Shown here piece by piece: positions 10,380 through 20,314 of a DNA stretch of 64,000 nucleotides. The notes beneath the pieces were generated by a model, which worked only from the letters and a program-made list of their open reading frames with translations, searched no databases and was not told where the DNA came from. Source of the DNA: Odoribacter sp. AF15-53 (GTDB lineage: Bacteria; Bacteroidota; Bacteroidia; Bacteroidales; Marinifilaceae). Within the stretch, counting starts at the first letter, position 1, and every line of letters starts with the position of its first letter. The position numbers and the translations under genes are program-made. The stretch is from contig NZ_QUHC01000006.1 in NCBI RefSeq assembly GCF_003479425.1, positions 62,001-126,000 of the forward strand. The letters are read 5' to 3'.

Positions 10380-11723
10380 TTAATATGCAGCAGGTCCTCC
10401 AGGATTTTTACCCTTGATACGTCCGGACTTCATCAACCCGTCATAATGACGCATCAACAAGTGAGACTCGATTTGCTGTAATGTATCTAATACAACTCCC
10501 ACCAAAATCAACAACGACGTACCTCCATAGAACTGAGCAAACTGGTGGTTCACACCAGAAATCTGGGCGAAAGCCGGAAGAATTGCTACAAGTCCGAGGA
10601 ATATAGATCCCGGAAGCGTGATTCTTGACATGATCGTGTCGAGGAATTCCATTGTTTTTCTTCCCGGTTTCACACCCGGAATAAATCCACCGTTCTTTTT
10701 CATATCCTCAGACATCTGCATCGGATTCACCGTGATCGCCGTGTAGAAATAAGTAAATGCGACAATCATGATAAAGAACGTGAAATTATACCAGAATCCC
10801 GTGAAATTCGAAAATGCCGCAGCAAAACCGGACAACGCCTCGATATTCGAGTACTGGATAAATGAAACAGGCAACAACATAATAGCCTGAGCAAAGATGA
10901 TAGGCATAACCCCAGCCGCATTAATCTTCAACGGAATGTATTGACGAACGCCACCGTATTGCTTGTTACCCACGATTCTCTTAGCATACTGTACAGGCAC
11001 TTTACGCGTTCCCTGCACGAGCAAGATCGACCCGCAGAATACCAAGAATAATATAATCAACTCGATCAAGAACGCTACCAATCCTCCTCCCTGTTGAGAC
11101 ACTCTGGAAGTTAACTCTGCAAAGAAAGCAAATGGCAAACGGGCGATGATACCGATCATGATAATAATCGAAACACCGTTACCGATTCCCTTATCGGTGA
11201 TTCTCTCTCCCAACCACAGGACAAACATTGAACCTGCAGCCATAATAATTATGGAAGGAACAGAAAAACGCCAAAAATCAGTATATACAAAAGCCTCTAC
11301 CGGTACATGAGCTTTCAAGTTTGTAAGATACGCTGAACCTTGTAATACCAGGATAACTAATGTGAGGTACCGCGTGATCTGGTTGATCTTACGTCTACCA
11401 CTCTCGCCTTCCTTCTGTAAGCGCTGAAAATAAGGAACTGCTATTCCTAATAACTGCACAACAATGGATGCGGAGATGTAAGGCATAATACCTAACGCAA
11501 ATACCGACGCGTTCGAGAATGCACCCCCGGAGAACATATCCAGCAGGCCTAACACGCCACTTGCTGTCTGATCTTTCAGAGCCTGCAAACCATGAGGGTC
11601 GATACCCGGCAGTACGATCTCTGTTCCTAACCTGTAAACGAGAATAAGCCCAAGCGTAGTAAGAATCCTAGTCTTGAGCTCCTCTATTTTCCAAATGTTC
11701 TTTAATGTATCAAATAACTTCAT
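10380..11723 (-). CDS. secY: protein translocase subunit SecY
   Basis: 447 residues with ten predicted membrane helices. It forms the protein-conducting channel of the inner membrane with SecE and SecG. Signatures: the plug-region IVLPGIDPHGLQ, the SASIVVQLLGIAVPYFQRLQKEGESGRRKI helix-2 region, and the cytosolic QGTRKVPVQYAKRIVG and GFIPGVKPGRKT loops that contact SecA and the ribosome. It sits 101 nt after rplO and 24 nt before map. Confidence 0.98.
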   Translation of the reverse strand: MKLFDTLKNIWKIEELKTRILTTLGLILVYRLGTEIVLPGIDPHGLQALKDQTASGVLGLLDMFSGGAFSNASVFALGIMPYISASIVVQLLGIAVPYFQRLQKEGESGRRKINQITRYLTLVILVLQGSAYLTNLKAHVPVEAFVYTDFWRFSVPSIIIMAAGSMFVLWLGERITDKGIGNGVSIIIMIGIIARLPFAFFAELTSRVSQQGGGLVAFLIELIILFLVFCGSILLVQGTRKVPVQYAKRIVGNKQYGGVRQYIPLKINAAGVMPIIFAQAIMLLPVSFIQYSNIEALSGFAAAFSNFTGFWYNFTFFIMIVAFTYFYTAITVNPMQMSEDMKKNGGFIPGVKPGRKTMEFLDTIMSRITLPGSIFLGLVAILPAFAQISGVNHQFAQFYGGTSLLILVGVVLDTLQQIESHLLMRHYDGLMKSGRIKGKNPGGPAAY

Positions 11724-11760
11724 AAGTTCTTTCTTTTAAGGCATTGATCTGGGATGTTGT

Positions 11761-11805
11761 TAAAGTTGCTTCAAAAATAGTAATTCTATTTTAAAAACAA
11801 CTTTA
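11761..11805 (-). promoter_or_regulatory. possible internal promoter before secY
   Basis: In the 101-nt rplO-secY gap the minus strand reads TTG (11798-11800), 18 nt, TATTTTTG (11772-11779), close to the Bacteroidota consensus. The motif lies within an inverted repeat, TAAAGTTG (11761-11768) against CAACTTTA (11798-11805). It may give secY and the downstream genes extra transcription. Function is inferred. Confidence 0.4.
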
Positions 11806-11824
11806 AACTCCCAAATTTTTAATC

Positions 11825-12271
11825 TTACAATTTAACTACTGTTCCGCCAACAGCCTCGATAGCGGCTACCGCTTTAGTGGAGAAAGCATGAGCTTTCACC
11901 TCAAGCTTAGCAGTTAACGCTCCGTCACCCAACACCTTAAGAAGATCGTTCTTCGACATTAATCCTGCTTGGATCAACACGTCCCGGTCGATTACGGTAA
12001 GATTATCTCTTTCAGCCAAATCCTGAAGCATCCCTACATTGATAGCTTTATATTCTACTCTGTTTACATTTTTAAAGCCAGACTTCGGTACACGTCTCTG
12101 CAAAGGCATCTGTCCTCCCTCAAAACCAATCTTTGATTTAAAACCAGATCTTGATTTAGCACCTTTATGCCCTCTTGTAGAAGTACCTCCTTTTCCGGAA
12201 CCCTGACCACGACCAATTCTCTTTTCTCTGTGAGTTGATCCGGCGGCCGGTTTTAAGCTACTTAAATCCAT
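11825..12271 (-). CDS. rplO: 50S ribosomal protein L15
   Basis: 148 residues, large-subunit assembly protein. The start MDLSSLKPAAGSTHREKRIG at 12271 is the conserved one; the frame runs nine codons further up to 12298 without family similarity. The glycine-rich RGQGSGKGGTSTRGHKG N-terminus and the C-terminal SFLAVEAIGG-like motif (here AVAAIEAVGGTV) are present. It lies 28 nt after rpmD, then a 101-nt gap to secY. Confidence 0.97.
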   Translation of the reverse strand: MDLSSLKPAAGSTHREKRIGRGQGSGKGGTSTRGHKGAKSRSGFKSKIGFEGGQMPLQRRVPKSGFKNVNRVEYKAINVGMLQDLAERDNLTVIDRDVLIQAGLMSKNDLLKVLGDGALTAKLEVKAHAFSTKAVAAIEAVGGTVVKL

Positions 12272-12299
12272 TGTATACTCTTTAAATAGGTTTAACAAA

Positions 12300-12482
12300 T
12301 TACTTTACTTCTTCTACGCGTAGAAGATGTTTCACTTTAGCAACCATTCCCATGATTTGCGGTGAAGTCTCGTGTTCAACACTACTGCTCAGTTTTCCGA
12401 GGCCTAGTGCGTTCAAAGTAGCGATTTGACGTTTGTCACTACCACTTCTACTCTTTACCAGTGTAATTTTAATCTTTGCCAT
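12300..12482 (-). CDS. rpmD: 50S ribosomal protein L30
   Basis: 60 residues, the short bacterial L30 form: [20 protein letters not shown], then [18 protein letters not shown] and a final [10 protein letters not shown]. It is placed between rpsE (14 nt) and rplO as expected. Confidence 0.97.
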   Translation of the reverse strand: MAKIKITLVKSRSGSDKRQIATLNALGLGKLSSSVEHETSPQIMGMVAKVKHLLRVEEVK

Positions 12483-12496
12483 CGTTACATTCCAGT

Positions 12497-13003
12497 TTAA
12501 CCGTTAAACACTTTGTCAAGACTAATTCCTCTTTGTTGAGCAATCATACGAGGATCTCTCAATAACTTCAAAGCGGCAAAAGTCGCTTTCACCAAGTTGT
12601 GAGGGTTAGATGATCCTTTGGATTTTGCCAACACGTCTTTAATACCGGCACTTTCCAACACGGCACGCATAGCACCTCCGGCCACTAGTCCGGTACCGGA
12701 AGAAGCGGGACGCATAAATACGGTAGCACCACTAAATTTAGCTTCTTGCTCGTGAGGAAGAGTTCCTTTCAACACAGGTACCTTAATCAAGTTCTTCTTC
12801 GCAGCCTCGACGCCTTTTGCAATAGCAGTCGTTACCTCGTTAGCTTTACCCAACCCGTAACCTACTGTTCCATTCTCGTCGCCAACAACCACGATAGCAG
12901 AGAAACTGAAGGTTCTACCACCCTTGGTAACTTTCGTTACGCGGTTGATAGCCACCAATCTGTCTTTCAATTCCAAGTCTGCACTATTAATCTTCTGTTC
13001 CAT
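12497..13003 (-). CDS. rpsE: 30S ribosomal protein S5
   Basis: 168 residues. The N-terminal double-stranded-RNA-binding-like domain (about 10-75: [36 protein letters not shown]) is followed by the S5 C-terminal domain ([20 protein letters not shown]). It helps fidelity of decoding at the mRNA entrance with S3 and S4. It lies 12 nt after rplR. Confidence 0.98.
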   Translation of the reverse strand: MEQKINSADLELKDRLVAINRVTKVTKGGRTFSFSAIVVVGDENGTVGYGLGKANEVTTAIAKGVEAAKKNLIKVPVLKGTLPHEQEAKFSGATVFMRPASSGTGLVAGGAMRAVLESAGIKDVLAKSKGSSNPHNLVKATFAALKLLRDPRMIAQQRGISLDKVFNG

Positions 13004-13015
13004 TCTTGCCTACTT

Positions 13016-13372
13016 TTAAAAATTAAGACCACCGTTACGAGCTGCATCTGCTAATGCTTTCACTCTTCCGTGATATAAATACCCGTTTCTGTCAAACACA
13101 ACAGAAGTAATCCCGGCTGCCTTTGCTTTTTCCGCAATCATAGCACCCAACAATTGAGCCTGTTCTGTTTTGTTGCCTTTCTTTTCAGCGATCTCTTTGC
13201 ATAAAGAAGATGCTGATACCAGAGTTTTTCTGGCATTATCATCAATGATCTGAGCAGAAATTTGCGCGTTTGAACGGAATACCGACAAACGAGGTCTCTC
13301 TGCTGTTCCGAAGATTACTTTACGTATTCTTCTTTTTATTCTTATTCTTCTTTCTACCTTAGTTAAAGCCAT
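13016..13372 (-). CDS. rplR: 50S ribosomal protein L18
   Basis: 118 residues, 5S rRNA-binding protein of the central protuberance: [31 protein letters not shown] and [20 protein letters not shown]. It lies 22 nt after rplF and 12 nt before rpsE. Confidence 0.98.
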   Translation of the reverse strand: MALTKVERRIRIKRRIRKVIFGTAERPRLSVFRSNAQISAQIIDDNARKTLVSASSLCKEIAEKKGNKTEQAQLLGAMIAEKAKAAGITSVVFDRNGYLYHGRVKALADAARNGGLNF

Positions 13373-13394
13373 AACATTACTTTTTTACAGGTGA

Positions 13395-13949
13395 TTAAAC
13401 TTTAGCTGATTTACCAGCCTTACGACGAAGAACTTCACCCACAAACTTAATACCTTTACCTTTGTACGGTTCCGGTTTACGGAATGAACGGATCTTGGCC
13501 GCTACCTGACCGATAAGTTGTTTATCGCAACTTTCCAGTGTGATAATCGGGTTCGCACGCTTCTCGTTAAGTACACTCACTTTCACTTCATTCGGTAACA
13601 CCATGAAGATCCCGTGTGAATAACCTAATCCCAATTCCAAAACTTGACCTTCAGCGTTCGCCCTGTAACCTACTCCGACCAACTCCTGTTTGATCGTGTA
13701 ACCTTCAGAAACACCTACAACCATGTTGTGAATCAAGGCACGATACAAACCGTGCATGGCTTTATGAGCTTTATCTTCTGACGGACGCTCTACGATTACG
13801 TGAGCTCCTTCCACTTTCACGATCATTTCTCCGTGTACGTCCTGAGAAAGTTCTCCCTTCGGACCTTTTACTACGACCGTGTTATCAGGATTTACAGTAA
13901 CTGTAACCCCTTGTGGTATATCTATTGGTAATTTTCCTATTCGTGACAT
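13395..13949 (-). CDS. rplF: 50S ribosomal protein L6
   Basis: 184 residues with two tandem L6 folds (about 10-82 and 90-165). Signatures: MSRIGKLPIDIPQGVTV, VVKGPKGEL, and PEPYKGKGIKFVGEVLRRKAGK at the end. It binds 23S rRNA near the GTPase centre. It lies 15 nt after rpsH. Confidence 0.98.
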   Translation of the reverse strand: MSRIGKLPIDIPQGVTVTVNPDNTVVVKGPKGELSQDVHGEMIVKVEGAHVIVERPSEDKAHKAMHGLYRALIHNMVVGVSEGYTIKQELVGVGYRANAEGQVLELGLGYSHGIFMVLPNEVKVSVLNEKRANPIITLESCDKQLIGQVAAKIRSFRKPEPYKGKGIKFVGEVLRRKAGKSAKV

Positions 13950-13964
13950 TTTCCGCCCTTTTTA

Positions 13965-14360
13965 TTAATAAACATAACACAATACTTCTCCACCAACATT
14001 CTTCTGGCGAGCTTCTTTATCAGACATTACGCCCAATGACGTTGACAAAATCGCGATCCCCAATCCGTTCAACACGCGAGGCATTTCGTCTACATTCGTG
14101 TAACGTCTCAGACCCGGTTTTGAAACACGTGTCAATGTCCTAATGGCGGGCATTTTCGTTTCAGGATGATATTTCAACGCAATTTTAATATTGCTTCTAA
14201 CACCATCTTGCTCGAATTTATAATTCAGGATATATCCTTTTTCTTTCAAGATTTTGGTCATTTCCCGTTTCATCTTTGAACCGGGGATATCCACAACTTT
14301 ATGACCTGCTTTCACTGCATTTCTAATGCGAGTAAGGAAATCTGCTATTGGATCTGTCAT
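13965..14360 (-). CDS. rpsH: 30S ribosomal protein S8
   Basis: 131 residues: MTDPIADFLTRIRNAVKAGH, then SKMKREMTKILKEKGYI and the C-terminal GLGIAILSTSLGVMSDKEAR with VGGEVLCYVY. Central-domain 16S rRNA binder; in some bacteria also the spc-operon translational repressor. It lies 18 nt after rpsN. Confidence 0.98.
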   Translation of the reverse strand: MTDPIADFLTRIRNAVKAGHKVVDIPGSKMKREMTKILKEKGYILNYKFEQDGVRSNIKIALKYHPETKMPAIRTLTRVSKPGLRRYTNVDEMPRVLNGLGIAILSTSLGVMSDKEARQKNVGGEVLCYVY

Positions 14361-14378
14361 TTCTTCAAATTTTAAATA

Positions 14379-14648
14379 TTACCAACTAGCCTTTTTAACT
14401 CCGGGTATAAGTCCGGCAGATGCCATTTCGCGGAACTGAATCCTACTTATACCAAACTGTCTCATGTACCCTCTTGGTCTTCCGGTCAACTTGCATCTGT
14501 TATGCAAACGGACACGGCTAGAGTTCTTAGGTAGAAGGCTCAATCCGACATAGTCTCCTTCCTCTTTTAACTTAGCTCGTTTTGCGGCGTACTTTTCTAC
14601 CAATTTTGCACGCTTTACCTCACGGGCCTTCATTGATTCTTTTGCCAT
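14379..14648 (-). CDS. rpsN: 30S ribosomal protein S14 (zinc-free form)
   Basis: 89 residues, the longer form without the CxxC-CxxC zinc knuckle. The C-terminal [40 protein letters not shown] is diagnostic. Head protein of the 30S subunit. It lies 11 nt after rplE and 18 nt before rpsH. Confidence 0.98.
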   Translation of the reverse strand: MAKESMKAREVKRAKLVEKYAAKRAKLKEEGDYVGLSLLPKNSSRVRLHNRCKLTGRPRGYMRQFGISRIQFREMASAGLIPGVKKASW

Positions 14649-14659
14649 TTTGCTTTTTT

Positions 14660-15208
14660 TTAGTTCTTTTTAAATGGTAATCCAAATTCTCTTAGAAGAG
14701 CAAAACCCTCTTCGTCGGTATTAGCCGAAGTTACAAACGTGATATTCATACCCATGATCTTGTGAACACTGTCCAACACGATTTCCGGAAATATGATTTG
14801 CTCTTCTATTCCTAATGTGTAATTTCCTCTTCCATCAAGCTTATTGCTGATCCCCTTGAAGTCGCGGATACGCGGAAGTGCGGCAACAATAAGTCTTTCC
14901 AAAAATTCATACATACGTTCTTTACGCAAAGTTACCCGAACACCGATCGGCATTCCTTTACGCAATTTAAAGTTAGAAACGTCCTTTGTTGATTTACAAG
15001 AAACGGGTTTCTGACCGGTGATGGTCGCAATCTCGTTCAATGAAAACTCAAGGATTTTCTTATCCTGGATGGATGATCCCACGCCCTGATTGATTACTAT
15101 CTTCTCCAATCTGGGTGCCTGCATAACTGACTTGTATCCGAACTCTTTCATCAAAGTCGGTACAATCTCTTCGTTATACTTTGTTTTGTAATTTGGTACG
15201 TATTTCAT
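14660..15208 (-). CDS. rplE: 50S ribosomal protein L5
   Basis: 182 residues: [53 protein letters not shown] and the C-terminal [13 protein letters not shown]. It binds 5S rRNA and contacts the P-site tRNA. It is separated from rplX by a 118-nt gap that holds a hairpin and a promoter-like motif, so it may begin a partly independent transcript. Confidence 0.98.
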   Translation of the reverse strand: MKYVPNYKTKYNEEIVPTLMKEFGYKSVMQAPRLEKIVINQGVGSSIQDKKILEFSLNEIATITGQKPVSCKSTKDVSNFKLRKGMPIGVRVTLRKERMYEFLERLIVAALPRIRDFKGISNKLDGRGNYTLGIEEQIIFPEIVLDSVHKIMGMNITFVTSANTDEEGFALLREFGLPFKKN

Positions 15209-15261
15209 TTATTATTATTTGTTACTATGCCTCACGGCATATTATTTTAAATTTGCGGCTG

Positions 15262-15292
15262 CAAAACTACAAATTTAAATTATAAATTGCAA
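15262..15292 (-). promoter_or_regulatory. possible internal promoter before rplE
   Basis: On the minus strand: TTG (15290-15292), 20 nt, TAGTTTTG (15262-15269), a good Bacteroidota match, 54 nt upstream of rplE. The -33 element overlaps the hairpin at 15285-15316. Activity is inferred. Confidence 0.5.
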
Positions 15293-15316
15293 GTTGCTCT
15301 AAAACAACCTGCAATT
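15285..15316 (-). terminator. hairpin between rplX and rplE (attenuator-like)
   Basis: AAATTGCAAGTTG-type stem with 11 of 12 pairs and an 8-nt loop, 11 nt past the rplX stop, followed on the minus strand by a T-rich run. It looks like a partial terminator inside the operon and directly precedes the promoter-like motif for rplE. Confidence 0.5.
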
Positions 15317-15326
15317 ATTTATTTTA

Positions 15327-15650
15327 TTACTTCAATTCCTGACCGGATCTCTTAGCGAATCTCACTAATTTTCCTTCAGCGTTCCGTCTGCGTCCGATCT
15401 TCGTCGGCTTGCCTGTCACCGGATCAACAACATTCAGGTTGGAAATGTGAATCGGAGCCTCTTTCTTGACGATTCCTCCTTGCGGGTGAGCTGCATTCGG
15501 CTTGGTATGTTTACTTACCATATTGATACCTTCAACAATAGCTCTTTGCTTGTCCGGAATCATTTCAAGTACCTTTCCCTGCTTCCCTCTGTCTTCTCCT
15601 GCATTTACCTGAACTAAGTCACCTTTCTTTATATGAAACTTCTTGCTCAT
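15327..15650 (-). CDS. rplX: 50S ribosomal protein L24
   Basis: 107 residues with the KOW motif [20 protein letters not shown] and the follow-on [20 protein letters not shown]. Early assembly initiator of the large subunit. AT-rich repeats fill the 96 nt upstream, and a hairpin follows. Confidence 0.98.
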   Translation of the reverse strand: MSKKFHIKKGDLVQVNAGEDRGKQGKVLEMIPDKQRAIVEGINMVSKHTKPNAAHPQGGIVKKEAPIHISNLNVVDPVTGKPTKIGRRRNAEGKLVRFAKRSGQELK

Positions 15651-15746
15651 CGTATAAATTATTTATGATTTATGATTTACGATTTATGACTTCAAGACTT
15701 CCGATCATTATTCCAATCTAAAATCTAAAATCATAAATCTAAAATC
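15651..15746. repeat. AT-rich GATTTATG repeat in the rplN-rplX gap
   Basis: The gap is built of repeats of GATTTATG/GATTTACG (15663-15690) on one side and of AATCTAAA/AATCATAA (15714-15746) on the other. The two sides are roughly complementary. The same word order, TTATGATTTATGATTTACG, recurs at 21311-21338 in the rpsJ-fusA gap. No gene is present. Confidence 0.65.
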
Positions 15747-16112
15747 TTAAAGTACCTCGGGGGCTAAAGAAACAATCTTCGTATAACCCTCACGAACTTC
15801 TCTGGCAACAGGTCCGAAGATACGGGTTCCTCTCATTTCTCCAGCATTGTTCAACAACACGCAAGCGTTGTCATCAAAGCGGATATAAGATCCATCCGGA
15901 CGTCTGTACTCTTTACTTACACGAACTACCACGGCCTTACTAACTGAACCTTTCTTTACTTCACCGTTCGGGATGGCGTTCTTCACGGTAACAACGATTT
16001 TATCGCCCACGCGTGCGTATCTTTTCTTGGTACCACCAAGTACGCGGATACAAAGCACTTCTCTAGCGCCGCTGTTATCGGCTACGGTCAATCTACTCTC
16101 TTGTTGTATCAT
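15747..16112 (-). CDS. rplN: 50S ribosomal protein L14
   Basis: 121 residues: [70 protein letters not shown]. It forms inter-subunit bridge B8. It lies 2 nt after rpsQ. Confidence 0.98.
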   Translation of the reverse strand: MIQQESRLTVADNSGAREVLCIRVLGGTKKRYARVGDKIVVTVKNAIPNGEVKKGSVSKAVVVRVSKEYRRPDGSYIRFDDNACVLLNNAGEMRGTRIFGPVAREVREGYTKIVSLAPEVL

Positions 16113-16114
16113 GA

Positions 16115-16372
16115 TTACTTAGCTCTTTCAATGATTTCAACTAATCTCCATCTCTTGGTCTTACTCAAGGGACGAGTTTCCATAATTCTCACTGTATCTC
16201 CGATGTTACATTCGTTCTTCTCATCGTGAGCAGTGAACTTCTTGGTCTTGTTGACGAACTTCCCGTAAATCGGGTGCTTCTCCTTAAAGTGAACGGCAAC
16301 CGTGATAGACTTGTCCATCTTGTTGCTTACCACAAGACCGGTACGCTCTTTTCTAAGATTTCTAGTTTCCAT
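16115..16372 (-). CDS. rpsQ: 30S ribosomal protein S17
   Basis: 85 residues, OB fold: [59 protein letters not shown]. Primary 16S rRNA binder. It lies between rpmC (9 nt) and rplN (2 nt). Confidence 0.98.
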   Translation of the reverse strand: METRNLRKERTGLVVSNKMDKSITVAVHFKEKHPIYGKFVNKTKKFTAHDEKNECNIGDTVRIMETRPLSKTKRWRLVEIIERAK

Positions 16373-16381
16373 TATTTCCTA

Positions 16382-16579
16382 TTACTTTACCGTTAATTCA
16401 CGCTTGCGCAACTCAGTCATCAATCTCGCGATGTTTCTTCTTGTTAACCGGATTAACATCGGGTTCTCAAGCGGAGAAACTGCATGGTTCATCTTCATCT
16501 TGTTCAAGGCAGCTTTCTCTGCCTCGATCTTTTCTCTTATCTCTTCAGTGGTTAAATCTTTAATCTCTGATGTTTTCAT
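16382..16579 (-). CDS. rpmC: 50S ribosomal protein L29
   Basis: 65 residues in two helices: MKTSEIKDLTTEEIREKIEA and NPMLIRLTRRNIARLMTELR. Located at the exit tunnel, where it helps form the trigger-factor and SRP docking site. It lies 44 nt after rplP. Confidence 0.97.
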   Translation of the reverse strand: MKTSEIKDLTTEEIREKIEAEKAALNKMKMNHAVSPLENPMLIRLTRRNIARLMTELRKRELTVK

Positions 16580-16623
16580 TTCTCTTACAATTTTTCGATT
16601 CGAAATTCAAAATAGTCTCACGA

Positions 16624-17043
16624 CTACTCAGTGTAATCACGTCTAACCACGAACTTAGTAGCGATGGGTAGCTTCTGGGCTGCCAGGCGTAAAGCCTCTT
16701 TAGCGATTGCATACGGTACTCCGTCAGCTTCGAAAAGAATACGTCCCGGAGTAACTGGAGCAACGAATCCTTCTGGAGATCCCTTACCCTTACCCATACG
16801 AACCTCAGCGGGTTTCTTAGTAATAGGTTTATCTGGAAATATACGAATCCATATCTGACCCTGTCTTTGCATGTAACGGGTTACCGCGACACGGGCTGCC
16901 TCTATCTGGCGTTGTTCAATCCACATATTCTCCAACGCCTTGATCCCGAAAGATCCAAATGCAAGTTCATGTCCCCTCTGGGCATTCCCTCTCATTCTCC
17001 CTTTCTGCGATCTTCTGTATTTAGTCCTTTTTGGCTGTAACAT
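16624..17043 (-). CDS. rplP: 50S ribosomal protein L16
   Basis: 139 residues: [60 protein letters not shown] and the final [15 protein letters not shown]. It contacts the A-site tRNA elbow. It lies 29 nt after rpsC. Confidence 0.98.
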   Translation of the reverse strand: MLQPKRTKYRRSQKGRMRGNAQRGHELAFGSFGIKALENMWIEQRQIEAARVAVTRYMQRQGQIWIRIFPDKPITKKPAEVRMGKGKGSPEGFVAPVTPGRILFEADGVPYAIAKEALRLAAQKLPIATKFVVRRDYTE

Positions 17044-17072
17044 AGCTCTTGATCTATTTAAAAGTTAAAAGA

Positions 17073-17801
17073 CTATTTTTTTCTCTTTTTAAACCCGCCT
17101 TTTTTGCCGGCATTGTTCGGACGGTTGTTGTTCTCTTTTTGAGCCCCAACCAATGAGTTCGGAACCAGTTCACGTTTTCCGTAAACCTCACCCTTGCAAA
17201 TCCAAACTTTAATACCCAGCTGACCATAGGTCGTCAACGCCTCGGCCTGAGCGTAATCAATATCAGCACGGAATGTGTGCAATGGAATTCTACCCTCTTT
17301 GTAGATTTCTGCTCTTGCCATTTCAGCCCCGTTCAAACGACCGGAAATCAAAATTTTGATACCCTCTGCTCCCATTCTCATGGTAGAAGCGATAGCCATC
17401 TTGATCGCTCTACGGTAAGCCACACGGCCTTCCAGCTGACGAGCTATATTATTACCTACAATCACGGCATCCAATTCAGGACGTTTGATCTCGAAGATAT
17501 TTATTTGAACTTCTTTATCGGTGATCTTCTTCAGCTCCTCTTTCAACTTATCAACCTCTTGTCCGCCTTTACCAATGATGATACCCGGACGAGCAGTGTT
17601 GATCGTGATCGTGATCAGCTTCAAAGTTCTCTCGATAACAATTTTAGCGATTCCTGCTTTAGCGAGACGGGCGTTCAGATACTTTCTGATCTTGTAATCT
17701 TCCACCAATTTATCGCCATAGTTCTTACCGCCAAACCAGTTAGAATCCCATCCTCTGATGATTCCTAATCTATTGCTTATTGGATTAACTTTCTGTCCCA
17801 T
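17073..17801 (-). CDS. rpsC: 30S ribosomal protein S3
   Basis: 242 residues. N-terminal [20 protein letters not shown], type II KH domain with [17 protein letters not shown] (GKGG loop), C-terminal [18 protein letters not shown] and a basic tail ending [10 protein letters not shown]. It helps the mRNA helicase activity at the entry site. It lies 5 nt after rplV. Confidence 0.98.
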   Translation of the reverse strand: MGQKVNPISNRLGIIRGWDSNWFGGKNYGDKLVEDYKIRKYLNARLAKAGIAKIVIERTLKLITITINTARPGIIIGKGGQEVDKLKEELKKITDKEVQINIFEIKRPELDAVIVGNNIARQLEGRVAYRRAIKMAIASTMRMGAEGIKILISGRLNGAEMARAEIYKEGRIPLHTFRADIDYAQAEALTTYGQLGIKVWICKGEVYGKRELVPNSLVGAQKENNNRPNNAGKKGGFKKRKK

Positions 17802-17806
17802 GCTAA

Positions 17807-18226
17807 CTATTCTTTTGTAATGTTTTCTACAGCTGTCTTGCTTCCCAACACGATCGTCACGTGATTTGAACGTTTACGAATCCGGTGTGCTCTTCCTTGC
17901 GGGGCTGGTCTAAGTCTTTTCAACATACCTGCACCGTCAACGAAAATCTCTTGCACGAACAAGGAGGCCTCGTCAACACGTTTTCCCTCGTTCTTTTGTT
18001 CCCAGTTTGCAATTGCTGAAAGCAACAACTTTTCAACCTTACGAGCAGCTTCTTTAGGACAAAATTTAAGCATATCCAAAGCTTTCTGTACATCTACTCC
18101 GCGAACTAAGTCTGCTACCAATCTCATTTTTTGAGGAGATGTAGGACAATCGCGAAGAATTGCAAAAGCCTTCTCTTTCTTGGCTTCTTTATTCTGATTT
18201 GCTCTTAATCTTTTTCTTGCACCCAT
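17807..18226 (-). CDS. rplV: 50S ribosomal protein L22
   Basis: 139 residues, longer at the N-terminus than E. coli L22 by a basic stretch of about 20 residues. Core: [20 protein letters not shown] and the hairpin tip region [20 protein letters not shown] with HVTIVLG. It lines the exit tunnel. It lies 36 nt after rpsS. Confidence 0.98.
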   Translation of the reverse strand: MGARKRLRANQNKEAKKEKAFAILRDCPTSPQKMRLVADLVRGVDVQKALDMLKFCPKEAARKVEKLLLSAIANWEQKNEGKRVDEASLFVQEIFVDGAGMLKRLRPAPQGRAHRIRKRSNHVTIVLGSKTAVENITKE

Positions 18227-18262
18227 TTTAATACATCTTCTTTAGTTCAACTTTACCATGCA

Positions 18263-18532
18263 TTATTTTTTCTTTTTATCAGCATGGCCTCTAAATGTAC
18301 GCGTCGGCGCAAACTCTCCCAACTTGTGACCTACCATATTTTCGGTCACGAATACCGGGATAAACTTATTACCGTTGTGTACAGCGATAGTGTGCCCTAC
18401 GAAGTCCGGAGAAATCATGGAGTGACGAGCCCAGGTCTTAACAACCGATTTTTTATTGGACTCATTCATTACCAATACTTTTCTCTCTAACTTGAAATCA
18501 ATAAAAGGGCCTTTTTTTAACGAACGACTCAT
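18263..18532 (-). CDS. rpsS: 30S ribosomal protein S19
   Basis: 89 residues: [59 protein letters not shown]. Head protein forming a complex with S13. It lies 19 nt after rplB. Confidence 0.98.
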   Translation of the reverse strand: MSRSLKKGPFIDFKLERKVLVMNESNKKSVVKTWARHSMISPDFVGHTIAVHNGNKFIPVFVTENMVGHKLGEFAPTRTFRGHADKKKK

Positions 18533-18551
18533 AACATCAATAATTAATCAG

Positions 18552-19376
18552 TTATTTTTTCCTTCTTTCTATGATATACTTGCTAGAGTGTTTCTTCGGA
18601 GCTCTAGTCTTGAGACCCTTAGAGAACAAACCTTTTCTTGAACGAGGTTGTCCTCCTGAAGCGCGACCTTCACCACCACCCATCGGGTGATCAACCGGGT
18701 TCATTACTACACCTCTCACACGAGGTCTGCGACCTAACCAGCGAGTACGACCTGCTTTACCTGAACGTTCCAACGCGTGGTCGGAATTAGAAACCGTACC
18801 AACGGTTGCACGACAAGTCAACAGTACCATACGAACCTCACCGGAAGGTAACTTGATTGAAGCATACTTTCCTTCTCTCGCCACTAACTGAGCGTAAGAA
18901 CCAGCGCTACGAGCCATCACGGCTCCTTGTTGCGGTCTCAACTCGATGTTATGAATGATTGTACCTAATGGAATTTCAGATAAGAACAATGCATTTCCAA
19001 CTTCCGGAGCAGCACCTGCACCACTCATCACGGTCTGGCCTATTTCCAAACCATTCGGTGCCACGATGTAACGTTTCTCTCCGTCTGCGTATACTAACAA
19101 AGCGATACGAGCCGTACGATTGGGATCGTACTCGATCGTTGCAACACGAGCAGGAACATTATCCTTGTCGCGTTTGAAATCTATTACTCTGTATCTTTGT
19201 TTATGACCACCACCTATATACCTCATTGTCATCTTACCGGTGTTATTACGTCCACCAGTCTTACTCTTTGGTCCTAACAATGATTTCTCAGGTCTATCTG
19301 TAGTCAACTGATCAAAGGTAATCGCTACCTTATGTCTCTGACCAGGAGTTACAGGATTCAATTTTCTTACAGCCAT
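18552..19376 (-). CDS. rplB: 50S ribosomal protein L2
   Basis: 274 residues. The OB and SH3-like domains are followed by the catalytic-centre-proximal loop [20 protein letters not shown], which contains the conserved histidine near the peptidyl-transferase centre. It begins [20 protein letters not shown]. It lies 5 nt after rplW. Confidence 0.98.
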   Translation of the reverse strand: MAVRKLNPVTPGQRHKVAITFDQLTTDRPEKSLLGPKSKTGGRNNTGKMTMRYIGGGHKQRYRVIDFKRDKDNVPARVATIEYDPNRTARIALLVYADGEKRYIVAPNGLEIGQTVMSGAGAAPEVGNALFLSEIPLGTIIHNIELRPQQGAVMARSAGSYAQLVAREGKYASIKLPSGEVRMVLLTCRATVGTVSNSDHALERSGKAGRTRWLGRRPRVRGVVMNPVDHPMGGGEGRASGGQPRSRKGLFSKGLKTRAPKKHSSKYIIERRKK

Positions 19377-19381
19377 CTTAA

Positions 19382-19672
19382 TTAAATATTGCTAAAAAAA
19401 TCAATACTATCACCTTCTGCTAAGGTCACAATTGCTTTCTTGAATGAAGCGGTTCTACCAGAGATCACGCCTGCTTTCGTGTAACGGGATTTTGCATCTC
19501 CCTGGTACACCATCGTGTTCACGGACTTCACGGTCACGCTATACATCGTTTCAACTGCTCTCTTAATCTCAAATTTATTCGCTGCTTTGCTCACAACGAA
19601 TGCTACTCTGTTCTGCTTGTCAGTCAATGCAGTCATCTTCTCTGACAAAATGGGCTTTACAATCACTTGCAT
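19382..19672 (-). CDS. rplW: 50S ribosomal protein L23
   Basis: 96 residues: [57 protein letters not shown]. Exit-tunnel protein and trigger-factor docking site. It lies 3 nt after rplD. Confidence 0.97.
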   Translation of the reverse strand: MQVIVKPILSEKMTALTDKQNRVAFVVSKAANKFEIKRAVETMYSVTVKSVNTMVYQGDAKSRYTKAGVISGRTASFKKAIVTLAEGDSIDFFSNI

Positions 19673-19675
19673 GTC

Positions 19676-20314
19676 TTACTCTTCATTAAGATTAAACATT
19701 TCATTAAGGCCCTGCACTGAACTTTCAACGAACACGAGATTCTTAGCTCGCATGATATTGTAAGTTGCAAGATCGCTAACTCTCATCACATCCACGTATT
19801 GCAGGTTACGGGCTGACAACAGGACGTTGTCGTTCATTTCATTGGTAACCAACAGGATGTTCCGATTCTCAATTTTCAGGTTATTAAACAGCTGTATCAT
19901 CTGTTTTGTCTTCGGAGCCTCGAAATTGAGATCCTCGACAATAGTCACCGCGTTAGAAGCGGCTTTTACAGATAACGCTGATTTACGGGCCAATCTTTTC
20001 AGCTTCTTGTTCAATTTGAAGCTATAATCTCTTGGTACGGGTCCAAACACTCTACCACCTCCTCTGAACAGAGGATTCTTGATACCACCTGCACGGGCGC
20101 CACCGGTACCTTTTTGCTTTTTCAGCTTGCGGGTACTACCGGAAATCTCATTTCTTTGTTTTGACTTGTGGGTCCCTTGGCGGTTGTTCGCTAAAAACTG
20201 CTTTACATCAAGATAAATAGCGTGCTCGTTAGGCTCAATCCCGAAGATAGCGTCATTTAACTCTACCTTCCTGCCTGTCTCTTGTCCGGCAATGTTTAAT
20301 ACACTTAACTCCAT
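19676..20314 (-). CDS. rplD: 50S ribosomal protein L4
   Basis: 212 residues. The tunnel-lining loop is marked by [40 protein letters not shown]. Its start codon shares one base with the rplC stop codon (TAATG junction at 20312-20316), which points to translational coupling. In E. coli L4 represses the S10 operon; no obvious L4 leader was recognised here. Confidence 0.98.
   Translation of the reverse strand: MELSVLNIAGQETGRKVELNDAIFGIEPNEHAIYLDVKQFLANNRQGTHKSKQRNEISGSTRKLKKQKGTGGARAGGIKNPLFRGGGRVFGPVPRDYSFKLNKKLKRLARKSALSVKAASNAVTIVEDLNFEAPKTKQMIQLFNNLKIENRNILLVTNEMNDNVLLSARNLQYVDVMRVSDLATYNIMRAKNLVFVESSVQGLNEMFNLNEE

Noticed and set aside
15651..15746. CRISPR array in the rplN-rplX gap
   Set aside because: The repeats are short, AT-rich and contiguous without spacers, and no cas genes are present.
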